From Deroplatys truncata (taxonomy: Eukaryota > Arthropoda > Insecta > Mantodea > Mantidae), in assembly GCA_030765065.1 (NCBI GenBank), contig CM060979.1:18691001-18755000 (forward strand): DNA of 64,000 nt. The letters are read 5' to 3'. Positions 42,600-54,173 of this stretch are shown here, one piece after another. The position numbers and the translations under genes are program-made. The notes below the pieces were generated by a model. That model ran no database searches. It was given only the letters and a program-made list of their open reading frames with translations, and had not been told where the DNA came from. Each line of letters begins with the position of its first letter. The first letter of the stretch is position 1.

Positions 42600-42742
42600 G
42601 CAGGGTCTGGTTATCGGAACGATGAGTGTTTGTTCTATTTATACGCCGCTTTTAATATCAAAGGTCATATCGGGGGCTTTGCCTTTGGAAAAAATGCTCA
42701 TCGGCGATGGTGTTCACTCGCTTTACCTACTGTTGTGTTAAT
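42600..42742 (-). mobile_element. S2 SINE body fragment, diverged
   Basis: TTATACGCCGCTTTTAATAT, CGGGGGCTTTGCCTTTGGAA and CGGCGATGGTGTTCACTC align with the 3' body of the S2 SINE at 23.5 kb. The 63-codon ORF in it is therefore not a gene. Confidence 0.5.
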
Positions 42743-42785
42743 ATTTAGGTTTTTCTTTACAAACATTAAACTCACACACCAATTT

Positions 42786-43873
42786 TGAGGCAGTATTTTT
42801 AACACTTAAATGATTTCACTCTAATTGTATAATATATAAATTCAATAACAGCCCGCCTTAAAGCAAATAGTGTATGTAACAATATATAAAAAGTGTATAT
42901 TACAGTCATTGTAAATGTTTATATTATTGTATCCATGTGTAATAATGTTATGTGAATGTATTATGTAATTTAATAATGTAGGAGCTGTGAGAATAATAAG
43001 TTAAAAGTTGGTAACAATGAGGTAACCTTGAGGCAATAATGAGTTTGAGAGTTTAACATTACTACTTCTGATTCTTGGAAGCAATAATGTGAATTTACTG
43101 ACAGTTTATAAAATAGCCAATCAACAATCAGAAAACGAAGGTTAAATGAAGGTATTCTATTGGACTAGGATTAGCCAACCAGAAATTAAAAACGAGACAA
43201 ATTTACAAATTTAGAAGTCAGTTGGTTGCAGACAGCGTTACTAACCAGACGCAAAAAGTGTCCTCAAGAAATTTAATATGTATTCGTGTGAGACGAAAAA
43301 TAAATTTACGTGTTAAAAAAGTGTAGTTAATTAATAAAAAGAATCTCACAGCTCTCTATATCAGTGAAGTGTTATTTAAATCGTATCAAGTATTAATAAA
43401 AGGAGTGAAGTAAAATTATAATCTGTATAAGCGTACATTCTTGTCGCATCACAACCCTGCTAAGAGAAACGTGTCTCTAACAATACTTCTGACGCAGCCG
43501 AGGCAAACATAAATATTAAATATTTAAAGAAACAGTCTAATTACAAAGCTAATATTTAAAAAAAAAAACTTGGGACAAAGGCCACCTGAAAGTACATTTG
43601 AGGCGAAGGCTACCTGAAACTGTTTACTATACTGCGGCGGTTGCAACTATTACATGTTCGGCTTCCCAACAGTTGAACTATAATACAGCTCCTTCAATAC
43701 AAACTACTTCAAATTGACGCCCAAAGCGTGCTGCAAACAAGATAATATTTTTTTAAATTTGGGACAAATAACGTAAAACAATCATCTTCAATTTGGTGCC
43801 CAAAACGTGGGGCTAATAAATAACATTTCTCGAATTGACGCCCAAAACGTGAAGAAGCAAACCATCTTTCTCA
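42786..43873 (+). repeat. LTR family A, copy 5, solo, longest
   Basis: 1088 bp from TGAGGCAGTATTTTTAACAC to ATCTTTCTCA, flanked by ATTT at 42782-42785 and 43874-43877. The last 170 bp holds three primer-site-like modules: AATTGACGCCCAAAGCGTG, ATTTGGTGCCCAAAACGTGG and GAATTGACGCCCAAAACGTG, each preceded by TTCA or TCTC. Confidence 0.9.
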
Positions 43874-43877
43874 ATTT

Positions 43878-44026
43878 ACATTCTCTCTCTCATACTTTCG
43901 GACTCGTTAAGGAGAATGGGGAATAATCCTGACTAAAGAAAAATTCCCAACCTCTAGCCGGGAATCGAACCTGACACATGTGAATTTGGAAGCTAGCATG
44001 CTACCCACCAAACCACAGAGGCAGCC
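43878..44026 (-). mobile_element. tRNA-derived SINE, family S2, copy 2
   Basis: Minus strand: GCCTCTGTGGTTTGGTGGGT (A-box region), TCAGGTTCGATTCCCGGCTA (B box), then GAATTTTTCTTTAGTCAGGA as in the 23.5 kb copy. 3' part truncated next to LTR-A. Confidence 0.65.
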
Positions 44027-44233
44027 AAAGGAAGGTTTGTCATATTTTGTTATGGACATTCGTTTTTTATATTCATTGAAAATCCTTTTTATGACACCTT
44101 GTTTGTAACACAATGTAATATTTCTTTATGCGTTTAACGCATCACAAATAATATTTAAACTTGTAAAATCTCTATATTTGAGAAGCTATGATGGTAACGT
44201 CTGCTTACGACGTTCACAAGCAAGATGTCTATT

Positions 44234-45382
44234 CAGTGGCGGCTGCTGCATAGGAACACGTGAACACCCTTAACTTTTGACACCTTGCAGATTTATTGGT
44301 TATTTTTTCTTTGAAATCTACTGCGCTATTCCTCTAAGCTTCATGAAACATGACAACAGGGTCGGTAGCACATTTTCACGTCTGCACGTTTTAAGGAGCT
44401 TTTACGCATGCGTTACCGGTATGGCGTAATTACCTTATGTGTCAAATACATACGGTTCGTGCACACTTGAAGGCGTGCACGAAGCTTCTCCCGCGCTGTT
44501 TCCATACTATCACTACAATTTTACGTTAATATCACTAGATGGTAGCACTACGGAAGAAGTAAACGAACGGGAGGGGCAACGTCTGTGGCCCTGATTCGGT
44601 TCCCGGTGACTGCCCGCTATGACAATGGAGTTTTTCGTGGTTTTCCCCTGGTCACCTAGGCAACTGTCGGTGTGATGTATTCTACCACGATTTTTCTCTT
44701 CCCCCATTTCCTCTCTCCCTTTCATGTTATTGGGTCCTGCGGAGCTGGCGGTGTCGGGCGGATGGCGTAGTTTCTTGTCCATTGTAAAAAATTTCTCTCC
44801 GTTAATGAGTTGTCCCACCCTGTTAGGGTCGATTCGTCACCCTCTCTTTGGATTATTCGCGTCGACTGGTGCGCGGGTGTTCTAAGCGGAAATGTTAGGG
44901 ACTTATACGCGTCTCTGTGGGCCTGCCAGTCTGCGGAACTGCGACCTTCTACGTCTCCTTCATCTCATCCCTGCCGCCCGGGTGGGTGTAGCCACAATAT
45001 ATCCATCTGGTGGCAGTAGCAAGGTGTCCCCATCCGATAAACGTATCCTACATTCTTTGGCAAAAGTAGATAACGTGCACGAGCGCGGAAACTTCTCCCG
45101 GTTTCTCCACACCATCCATTATCTCAACTAGAATTTAACTTACACATTACCCCGTTCTTGTCCTAAAACTCTGTCCTTCATTACATATGTACACAACAGC
45201 CACAAAAAACCTTTTCTTTCGTCAGAGAACTTGTGCATTATTGTTATTATTATTGTTATTGGGAGCGGTTTATCACTTTATTCATAATCTTAACTATAGT
45301 GCAGTAGAAGGTATTTCACATTTTTAAGGTGACTCTCCAGCATTTTGTGATCCCCAGAATGTATCCTTACAAGCCGCTACTG
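44234..45382. mobile_element. hAT-like non-autonomous element (likely)
   Basis: CAGTGGCGGCTGCTGCATAG at the left and the complement CAGTAGCGGCTTGTAAGGAT at the right give a short hAT-type inverted repeat (CAGTRGCGGCT). The flanks TGTCTATT (44226-44233) and TGTCTACA (45383-45390) match at 6 of 8 positions, as expected of an aged 8-bp duplication. No transposase; an S1 SINE fills much of the interior. Confidence 0.5.
44558..45125 (+). mobile_element. tRNA-derived SINE, family S1, long copy
   Basis: B box GATTCGGTTCCCGGTGAC near 44590, S1 body GGAGTTTTTCGTGGTTTTCC, TTCTACCACGATTTTTCTCT, and a tail with CAAGGTGTCCCCATCCGATA that recurs at 49.2 kb (GAGGTGTCCCCCTCGATAA). The A-box side is degraded. 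Confidence 0.6.
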
Positions 45383-45423
45383 TGTCTACAATTCCAATGT
45401 CTTAATAGTATATTATGCAACGA

Positions 45424-45510
45424 GACTATGATGGTAGTAATTATTATTAACCGAGAGAGCGAAGCGAGGTTAATAATTATCATACGAGCGTTTTAATCAC
45501 CATTATAGTC
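45424..45510. repeat. 87-bp imperfect palindrome
   Basis: Outer arms GACTATGATGGT and ACCATTATAGTC; inner arms AATTATTATTAACC and GGTTAATAATTAT; loop GAGAGAGCGAAGCGA (45453-45467). It lies 34 bp outside the hAT-like element. Confidence 0.8.
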
Positions 45511-46396
45511 AAGTTTCATACCACCATTTATGCTCGACCATGTATCTAAATTAAAGGTTTCATAAGTATTCGTTTCTGGTTTGAGTGATGTGTTACAATC
45601 GTTATTCCTTTATCTATACCTTGTAGCACCTGTGTCAAACAAAGTTGTGAGACGTACTACGCAGAATAGTCGATACTTAACGCCTTCACAATGTTACGTG
45701 GCCACTTCTGATAGGTGGAATACCAATACTTTAATGAACAGATATACTTTAATGAAGCCCATTAAAGTACTGCTACCAGTCGTATAAATACTACATTTTG
45801 GCATGGTCGAGCATCAAAATAATTATTTACCTGGACCGCAATGGTATCTAATGATGAGCTTTTGTCTTTCCTTTTTAGATATTCTTTCTCGAACGTTCTG
45901 AAATCAATTTACACAATTTCCAAGCCTGTATCGTGCTATGCAAGGTAGCTTATGCGGGGCACGTACACGAAATTGTAACTGTCCTTTTCTAACCACATTG
46001 TAGGTGCTTTATTGTGGGCATTAATTTGTGTCACACTGCACTTTTTAAGCGACGTATAACATTAGCATATAAATGAATGTTACATGTGAGCATAAAACAG
46101 AAATATACACGAAATTAAATAAAATTAAACACAAAGAATGAACTTGAAACAGTGCTATTAATGAATTATTCTTTCTTAATACATAAAAGTCAATGTATGC
46201 ACGTGTGTGTACCTTCTTTATAGGCTTCTACACCGTTGGATCGATTTCGACCAAACTTGGCACAAATAACCTTTGACACAAGGCGAAAATTACTCTCTAG
46301 CTTAGAACTTGAAATGTCACCACATTTTACACGATTGTTTTATTTTATGTGATGCCTACAAAAGCTGGCACGGTCGTCTCAATGATCATCGTAATA
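45511..46396. other. no recognised feature
   Basis: AT-rich without recognised coding or repeat content in either strand. Confidence 0.4.
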
Positions 46397-47677
46397 CGAG
46401 AGGCACTATTTATATTTTGAGCCTAATAATTAAAACAAAGTAATTTCTGATTGAAAACAGCTTTATTGTTTTTCAAAATATTCCCCTTTATGATCAATAC
46501 ACTTTTGCATCTGTTTGAACCATTTGTCAAAGCATTTATTCAGTCTTCTTGAGACACGTCCAAAACATGGTTTATGGAGGCATCAACGGCTTCTTCTGTC
46601 AACGAAAATCGTTGTCCCGCAATTTATTCTTGATGTTCGGGAACAAAAAGAAGTCCTTGGGTTCCAAATCAGGACTGTATGGCGGATGACCCATCAATTC
46701 GATTTTTTGAGCCTTCAAATGCTGTGTTGTTAGACGAGATTTGTGTGCGCTCGCATTGTCTTGTTGAAGAACGCTCCTACGGTTCTTGTGGTTATCCTTA
46801 TTTCACCGAAGACTTCCGGCAAACAAATGGTTGTGTACCATTCGGCATTGACCGTTTTACGTTCCTCTAAAGGCACTGTTGCCACATGGCCAGTTTTGCT
46901 GAAAAAGGAGGCGACCATTTTCTTCGAAGTGCTTCGAGTGCGAACAACTTTTGTTGGATTTGCTTCATCTTGAAACACCCATACAGTCGACTGCTGTTTA
47001 CCTTCCGGCTCATACGCATAGATCTATGATTCGTCATCTGTTACAATCTTATATACGTCTTTTGAGGTACCACCATTATATTTCTTGAGCATTTTTGTAC
47101 AACAATCGACACGAACATCTTTTTGAGATTGCGTCAAATTATGTGGGATCCAACGAGAGCAAACCTTTTTCACGGCTAAATAATCATGCAATATTTTATA
47201 TATGCTGGTGGAACTAATGCCTAGGGTTGCCTCAATCTCACAATATGTCGCATGACGATCTTTCATTATTAGTTTTTGCACAGCATCAATGTTTTCTGGC
47301 ACAACAACTGATTTTGGACGACCTTCACAAACTTCATCATTGAGCGAACGGTGGCCACGATTAAATTCGTTATACCAGCGTTTCACAGTGGCAAAGGATG
47401 GAGCTTTGTCGCCAAATGTGGAAGTTAGTTGATCGATGCACTCTTGTCTTGATAATCCACGTCGAAAGTCGTAATAAATCATTGCCGAACATTATCACGA
47501 GTCAATTCCATGTTTTTGTTGACACAATTTTCAAGTTAGCGTAAACAAATGACGCTCTATTCACAAAATGTTTGAAGTAGATTATGGTCAAAAATGTCAA
47601 ACTTTCCATTGGAAACGTCAGATGGCACCACAACATTCAGGGTTTGCCAAGGCTCAAAATATAAATAGTGCCCCTCT
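46397..47677 (-). mobile_element. mariner, 1281 bp, full length
   Basis: Inverted repeats of about 27 bp share GGCACTATTTATATTTTGAG, with TA at 46395-46396 and 47678-47679. The size is that of a complete mariner. Confidence 0.94.
46460..47482 (-). pseudogene. mariner transposase, lightly damaged
   Basis: From MIYYDFRRGLSRQECIDQLT the frame runs 152 codons without a break: first HTH (FATVKRWYNEFNRGHRSLND), linker GRPKSVVVP, second HTH (YCEIEATLGISSTSIYKILH), the WIPHNLTQSQK motif of mariners, up to the first catalytic motif DDES, where the usual W codon TGG reads TAG. The same frame continues downstream (YAYEPEGKQQSTVWVFQDEA; FFSKTGHVATVPLEERKTVN; EWYTTICLPEVFGEI). A frameshift near 46790 destroys the second catalytic motif, and the C-terminus persists in another frame (NKCFDKWFKQMQKCIDHKGE). 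It is among the youngest DNA transposons here. Confidence 0.88.
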
Positions 47678-47817
47678 TAGCTTTGCAAATATAAGAATAA
47701 TAATTACTTAGGTTTTCACGGCCTGAAAAAATAAAAAAGCACTAACATGCTCCCATGTTATTCATTGATCTCGTTGACATACATCATGGAGCTATAGCAC
47801 AGTCAAATAAATAATTA

Positions 47818-48034
47818 TCCGATGTGTTACACTCATATGACTTTCTCTACTCTTGTACAAACTATTTTTACAAACGCTCCTCTACTTCATGTTAATCGAG
47901 ATAAACATTTGCAGATTTTATTGCTAATTTTCTTGTAGGTGCAAGGGGAATATGGTAGGCTTTAAGCGATAGTCAAATGTTTTAAGAGTTGGTTGCTATG
48001 TGGAGTATTCCATTCTCTTTGTATGTCCAGGACA
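47818..48034 (+). mobile_element. HINE-like repeat, 5' part only
   Basis: TCCGATGTGTTACACTCATA to GTATGTCCAGGACAG; plus strand, 3' three quarters missing. Confidence 0.82.
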
Positions 48035-48141
48035 GCCCGAATGTGACAGCACAGCACACACTCAGCTGCATTCACGAGAAATCATCATTACAAAATGTGG
48101 TATTTGTGGATGTTCAAAGGTGCTTTTGCATAGTACTTATT

Positions 48142-48269
48142 ACTTTCTCTACTACGTATAGTAAGTAGGGGAAGTATTGTACTCCACCCAAAAATTCGAT
48201 ACCGAGATTTCACCGGAAATACATGTTTTGAGACTCCCTGAATCCAAAAAAAGCATTTTTGGAAACATG

Positions 48270-48300
<31 letters not shown>

Positions 48301-49001
48301 CTGTGTGTGTGTCTATGAACAGCATAACTCAGAAACGAACAGTCGGATAAACACCAAACTTGGTATTTAGGTTCAGTATCTTCCAGGGATGCGCCACGAA
48401 GTTTTTCAAGAAAATCCCCCCACCCCAGGATACCCTTTACATGGAACATTTTTCGAAAATTTTAATTTTCTCAAAAATGGCTCTAACGATTTTGTTTAAA
48501 ATATCATATTTTTAAGATGTTTTCATGACGAATGAAATGTATATCTTGAATATTCTGGGAATGTCTCCAAAAGTGTTCTTCATTGTGAGCGACTTTTGCA
48601 TAACTGGTAAACCATAAGAGATAGACAAACTTTTACTACACACAAAATGTAGATCGCGTTAAAATACACAGTTTATGTTATATGCATATTTTTTTTTTGA
48701 GTGAACCGTTTTCGAGATATTGCTTGTTATTCCCTTAAATTTTCCAATACTTATACTTTTTCTCAAATTCGTTATTTATTTTTTATGTCCTGGACATGCA
48801 AAGAGAACGGAATACTCCACATAGCAACCATCTCTTAAAATATTTGACTATTGCTTAAAACCTACCATATTCCCCTTGCACCTACAAGAAAATTAGCAAT
48901 AAGATTAACATCTCGATAAACATGAAGCATATGGAGAATAAGCGTTTGTAAAAATAGTTTGTACAAGAGTAGAGAAAGTCATGTGAGTGTAACACATCAG
49001 A
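48142..49001 (-). mobile_element. HINE-like repeat, full length
   Basis: 860 bp from ACTTTCTCTACTACGTATAG to GTGTAACACATCAGA. It contains a (TG)n tract at about 48272-48310. A TTTC repeat (49002-49022) adjoins its 5' terminus. Confidence 0.88.
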
Positions 49002-49057
49002 TTTTTCTTTCTTTCTTTCTTTATGGGGTCCTGAGGGTTTCAATTAACTCTTTAAGT

Positions 49058-49489
49058 GTCTTGTGCAATAATTTTTATGCCTCCAAAGAAACGCAAGGCT
49101 AATGGGGAACTGCAACCTAAGGGTAAATGTTGTAAGGATAAACCGTTAAACCACGGACAACGCCGGGTAGGATGTTGGATGGAATTATCGAGGGGGACAC
49201 CTCGCCACTTCGACCAACCAGAGCTATTGTGGATTCGCGCCCCGCTCTCGCCAGTAGAGGCGAAGAGTTCCGCGAGAGAGCGACGAAGCGGCCCTTGGAC
49301 TACGGAACCCGGAGACACTGCCTGAAAGATGAAATGACGGGAAATGAGGGAAAGAAGAAATCGTAGTAGAATGCACCAGCCCAGCATTCGCCTAGGGAAC
49401 ACCACGAAAAACCCCAGGGTCAGGGAATTGAACCGGGCACCTCTCGAATTCGGCCCACAAACCTCGGCGTCCGAGCCATCCCGCTCGGT
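49058..49489 (-). mobile_element. tRNA-derived SINE, family S1, minus strand
   Basis: Minus-strand head ACCGAGCGGGATGGCTCGGA (A box) and GTGCCCGGTTCAATTCCCTG (B box), body GGGGTTTTTCGTGGTGTTCC, and GC-rich tail with AGGTGTCCCCCTCGATAA. The ORFs in this stretch (89-117 codons, both strands) are by-products of its base composition. Confidence 0.65.
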
Positions 49490-49983
49490 ACAAATTCGGG
49501 CATTTCAGATTTTATAATAATTACAATCCAGAAACATTAAAAGAATCTTATACGGCCTCGGGATTAAATAAGTAACGCCTCAATACGACGCAACCTGGGC
49601 TACAAGATCAGGATCATCTGCTCGACCACAAACATGCTGGCATAATCGGGTTTCTCAACATTCCATGCAGGGCAGGTTCTCTCCTCGGATGGTCTTTGAG
49701 ATAGAGTTACACTTGCCAATGATATGACGACACTTGAGAGGGAGGCGTGCTTCGATGATTAAGTGGAGATTGGAGTATACACAGGAATGTTTACGCACAA
49801 TTAGATAACCATAGCTAAGGTATTTAGTTTCCGTTATGGCCTTTGTTTACGCCACATGTATAATATAACAGGCGTCATGCTCGAATCAACCAGAAAGTGT
49901 TCGGCTCCACGCCTAAGAAACGCACTTTTGTATTACTCCGCGCAATACGTGCACATCATATGCAATCGATATGGGATGACTGC
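49490..49983. other. no recognised feature
   Basis: No recognised repeat, RNA gene or coding remnant. Confidence 0.4.
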
Positions 49984-50938
49984 TGAGTAAGTATTTTAAC
50001 ACTTAAATGATTTCAGTCTAATTAAATAATATATAATTCAATAACAGCCCGCCTTAAAGCAACATGTGTATGTAACAATATATAAAAAGTGTATATTACA
50101 GTCATTGTATATGTTTATATTATTGTATACATGTTCAATAATATTATGTGAATGTATTACGTAATTTAATAATGTAGGAGCTGTGAGAATAATAGGTTAA
50201 AAGTTGCTAACAATGAGATAACAATGAGGTAACCTTGAGGCAATAATGAATTTGAAAGTTTAACAATAGTACTTTTAATTCTTGGAAAACAATAATGTAA
50301 TTTTTATGACAGTTTATAAAATAGCCAAATAGCTTTAGTTAAATGAAGGTATTTTATTGGACTAAGATTAGCCAATCAGAAACATAAATGGAGCAAAATT
50401 TACAAATTTAGAAGTCAGTTGCTTGTGGACAGTGTTCCTAACCGGACGCGAGATGTGTCCTCGAGAAATTTAATACGTATTCGTGTGAGACGAAAATAGT
50501 TTTATGTGTTAAAAAGTGCAAGTATTTAATAAAAAACAAATCTCACAGCTCTCTCTATATCAGTGAAGTGTTATTTAAATCGTGTCAAGCACTAATAAAA
50601 GGAGTGAAGTAAAATTATAATCTGTTTAAGCCTACATTCTTCAGTCGCACCACTCCCTGCTAAGACATTCATGTCTCTAGAAAAAATATAAATACTGACG
50701 CAGCCGAGGCAACATAAATATATAATATTTAACGAAGCAGTCAAATTACAAAGTTAATATTTTTTAAACATTTGGGGCGAAGGCTACCGGAAACTTTTTA
50801 CCATACGTGCGGTTGCAACTACTTCAAGTTCGGCTCCCCAACAGTCGAAATATTATACAAAACAAAAATAGCGGTTCTTCAAATTTGGTTCCCAAAGCGT
50901 GGTGCTAAAAATAACGTAATAAATAATATACTACTTCA
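49984..50938 (+). repeat. LTR family A, copy 6, solo
   Basis: From TGAGTAAGTATTTTAACAC to ATACTACTTCA, flanked by CTGC at 49980-49983 and 50939-50942. One primer-site-like module (AATTTGGTTCCCAAAGCGTG) preceded by CTTCA. Confidence 0.88.
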
Positions 50939-51239
50939 CTGCTCAGTTTCAAGAAAATAATTGGTTTATATTTCCAAATAAGAGTGGAAATATAGTATAT
51001 GACAATGAAACCATTAAATCTATCCATTGGGACATTGTAAAAGTAATAACATAAAGAAAAGGTGAGATTAATTTTCTGCTCTTAGGCTGAGTGTTGAGGT
51101 CAGGGGCCAATGAGAGCATTCACTGCGGTCACGTGCTTGGGGCTGCTTCTCGCCTTTGTTTATTTCAGGAAGAGAATAGAGCAGACACATTCATCCTCTG
51201 AGGAAAACTCCTTCATACTCATTTACACTACCTTTGAAA

Positions 51240-51706
51240 CTATATAGTTATGTACAGCTTACCTCCTATGGGTCCAAAACTCTGTGTGGGTTCCTCCATT
51301 TTGTAGCGTAATTTAATGCCCTTCCATGTTCGATTGTTCAACCGCAAGAGCAGATTAGGGGTGATGGTTTGAAACGCCGCACAAACTGCGTTTTTCAGTT
51401 GCCCATCGTTTACGTGTCGGCGTTTTCTCACATCTTCTTTCACAACACCCCACAGTGCATTATCAGGTGTGGTGAGGCCAGGACTTCTTGGAGGCCAAGG
51501 TAATGGAGCCGGAGATTGTTCTGAGCCACGTCCAATCCAGCGATTTGAAAAATTTCGTCCAGGTGCTGGCGGACGCGGACGGCGAAATGTCCTGGCCTCC
51601 CGTCATGTTGAAAGAAGACGGTGTCGGCAATTCCTCGTGTCGTCAATTCTGGTAGTAACCACTCTTCGATCATTTTCAAATAATTGATGCTTCCACAGCA
51701 GCACAA
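51240..51706 (-). pseudogene. Tc1/mariner-type transposase C-terminal half, decayed
   Basis: The minus strand reads YLKMIEEWLLPELTTRGIAD, TVFFQHDGRPGHFAVRVRQH, LDEIFQIAGLD, then in a second frame PHLIMHCGVL-like/NALWGVVKEDVRKRRHVNDG and NAVCAAFQTITPNLLLRLNN, RTWKGIKLRY. This matches the second catalytic D (HDG..PHFA), the DLTPxDNALWG region and C-terminal tail of insect Tc1/mariner-type transposases. A frameshift lies near 51455. The first catalytic residue and DNA-binding domain are not found; the upstream DNA (51710-51990) is not transposase. Confidence 0.65.
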
Positions 51707-52319
51707 GTTTCAAATCGAGTGCTCGGTCGCCCACTGCTTTGCGCAACGAGAACCCTTCCCGTGGCAAAAGTGTTTTTCTCCAATTACGTTGGAAGTGACG
51801 GTGGTGCCATACGAAAACGTACCACGAAGTTGTTCTGGATATCCTATTTTGAAAACCACTATTAAGTTAGCTGTTTGCATAAATAAGCATTTATACAGCT
51901 CTGTTTCATTCCCCTCAGCAGGGGTTGCTAAACCTTTCATAACGGGGGTCACATTAACTGTCAGAGAATGAACCGTAGGCGAAGCCACATAAAGATGGGA
52001 ACCATAAACTCATAGGCGCGAAGCGCACGAATCAAATTACTTTTTAAAAATAGTGTTTTAATTCACTAAAATCTACACTTAGATGTAATTAAATGCTTAA
52101 CCAATGATCAATCTTTCATTGTCTCATGAACATGTATTAATATCAGTTCATATTCAATGAAAAGAATGAAACTGACTTTTCTGTGCTATAATTCCAGACA
52201 CTTGTTCTATTTTTGTGCTGCCTATAATAAAAATCTACTCCAAATGTTTATCAGTCGCAGCAGACCTATGGTTTGATTTGATATATTTAATTCTTGAAAA
52301 TGTCTTCATGGGTATACGT
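51707..52319. other. no recognised feature
   Basis: A 92-93-codon frame exists on each strand (51684-51988); neither resembles a family known to me. Confidence 0.35.
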
Positions 52320-53300
52320 TGAGGTAGTATTTTTATTCACTTAAATGATATCAGTCTAATAATATAATATAACATATAATAACAGCCCGCCTTAAAGCAA
52401 TGTGTATATAATATAACATATAAAGTTAATGTAACAGTCATTGTATTATGTTTATTTTATTATGTATATGTACAATAATGTTATGTGAATGTGTTACGTA
52501 GTTTAACAATGTAGGAGCTGTGAGAATAGAAGCAAGCTGCTCTTCGTAGCAAACAAAATTACAAAGTAGAAGCTGAAAGTTGCTAACAATAAGGTAACCT
52601 TGAGACAACAATAAATTAGAACGTTTAAAAAGGCTACTAATAGTTCTTGGAACAATAATAATGTAATATTTAAAACAGTTTAAAAATAGCCAATCAAAAA
52701 ACTAGAGACGCTAAAAGTTAAATAAAGGTATTCTATTGGAGTAGGATTAGCCAATCAGAAACTAGAAATAGAGAAATGTACAAATTCGAACGACAGACGC
52801 TACAAGAAAGCGTACCCAAGTAGTTCGGTTCGGTACGGGTCAATGATTCTATTCTCATTGCGGTGAGAATAATATAAAGTTTAACTGTTAAAAGTGTAAT
52901 TAACAATAATCTCGCGGCTGTATAGTAGGATACATCAGTGAAGTGTTATTTAAACGTGTGAAGAACTAATAAAAAAGGTAAAATACAATTATAATTTGTA
53001 TAAGCCTTATTCTTTAGCCTTACCAGCCCTGTTAAGAGATACGTGCTCTACAAAATACTACTAACGAAGCCGAGGCATATATAATATTTAAATAAATAAC
53101 ATAAAAATAGTTATTACACATAAAGTAAACGTGGGGCGAAGGCCACCGGAAAGTTTGTACCGTACGTGGGACGAACACTCCTAGAAACGTATCTCCCGCA
53201 AGTTTGGTGCCCAAACGTGGCTCAACTCCTTGCTTCAAATTGTCTCATCAACGTGGGGGCTACACCTCCTTCAAATTGGTGCCTATACGTGGTGCAGCCG
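52320..53300 (+). repeat. LTR family A, copy 7, diverged, right end unresolved
   Basis: Starts TGAGGTAGTATTTTTATTCA; family blocks throughout are more diverged than in other copies. The array of primer-site-like modules runs past 53250 (GTTTGGTGCCCAAACGTGG; AATTGGTGCCTATACGTGG). ACGT flanks the start (52316-52319) and recurs at 53251-53254, but ACGT is part of the module itself, so this is not safe evidence for the end. Confidence 0.7.
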
Positions 53301-53351
53301 CAACAATTTGATGCAAACACTTGATATTAATCCTGGTGCAAAATCTTCCAA

Positions 53352-53644
53352 ATGAGGAAATGTGTGGCTCGGCAGACGGTCGTAGAAACCAGCAAAATTA
53401 ACATCTTGTTATCAATTTACTCGCCCAAACTCAAAATAAGTTGGCCAACACTGGCTTATAGTAACAGCCGCAGAAAGCAGCGCACCGCATCTCTCAATGC
53501 TGTAATTCTCATATTCCAGTCACAATTCTCAAATCCTGGAATAAAATTCTCAACCTTTTACTGCTCTCGTAATTCTATGTACACGATATACAGTGGAGTT
53601 AAATCCCTCGGCATGAACCGCCAGTCTCAATCGATCCAATTAAG

Positions 53645-53686
<42 letters not shown>

Positions 53687-54173
53687 GAGACAGAAGAGAA
53701 GAATAACAAACGCTGTTAATTGCTTAGTGGTTTTATATGTTGCACGTCTCTTTTGGGCACCGTCTAGCAGTAGAATTCCCTTTACTCCTCGAAGAAACAG
53801 CACCATGAATTCTCACACTAGTATATTCCGCACTTTGCTTGGACATTCGCCATTCAAGCCGCATCAAGAATGCAGTTCATGTAAACTTCAGAAAATGAGA
53901 AGTATAAATTCAATCCTTCTTTTTTCAGCCGTGAACATGTTCATTCATACTATCCTTGGTTGGCAACATTGTCCTCAGCACTGCCTATCAAGTGTTCGCA
54001 ATGTTGAATTTGGCAACCATCAACAAAGTGGCGGGTGCACACGATTCTCGAGACTTCGTATAGTAAATTTGCATTTGTTTATATTTGTAATTTGTAGACA
54101 CAAAGCGAATACTTTTGGAGACATTTCCAGAAAATTCGAGATAAACATTTCATTTGTCATAAAAATATCTTAA
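53352..54173 (+). other. 273-codon open frame, unrecognised, probably not a gene
   Basis: The frame runs from MRKCVARQTVVETSKIN through a (GA)n microsatellite (about 53651-53682, coding for an RE repeat) into a HINE-like repeat (the last 20 or so codons). It has no domain, signal peptide or membrane pattern I recognise. Its length is notable for AT-rich DNA, but the ending inside a mobile repeat argues against function. Confidence 0.25.

Noticed and set aside
42550-42741. 62-codon hydrophobic ORF that could be read as a membrane protein exon
   Set aside because: The segment aligns with the body of the S2 SINE at 23.5 kb in antisense; it is repeat sequence.
49052-49405. ORFs of 89-117 codons on both strands
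   Set aside because: They lie in the GC-rich tail of an S1 SINE, which has few stops by composition.
53251-53254. ACGT as the right target duplication of LTR-A copy 7
   Set aside because: ACGT is part of the conserved primer-site-like module (ACGTGGGG), so the match to the left flank is not independent evidence.
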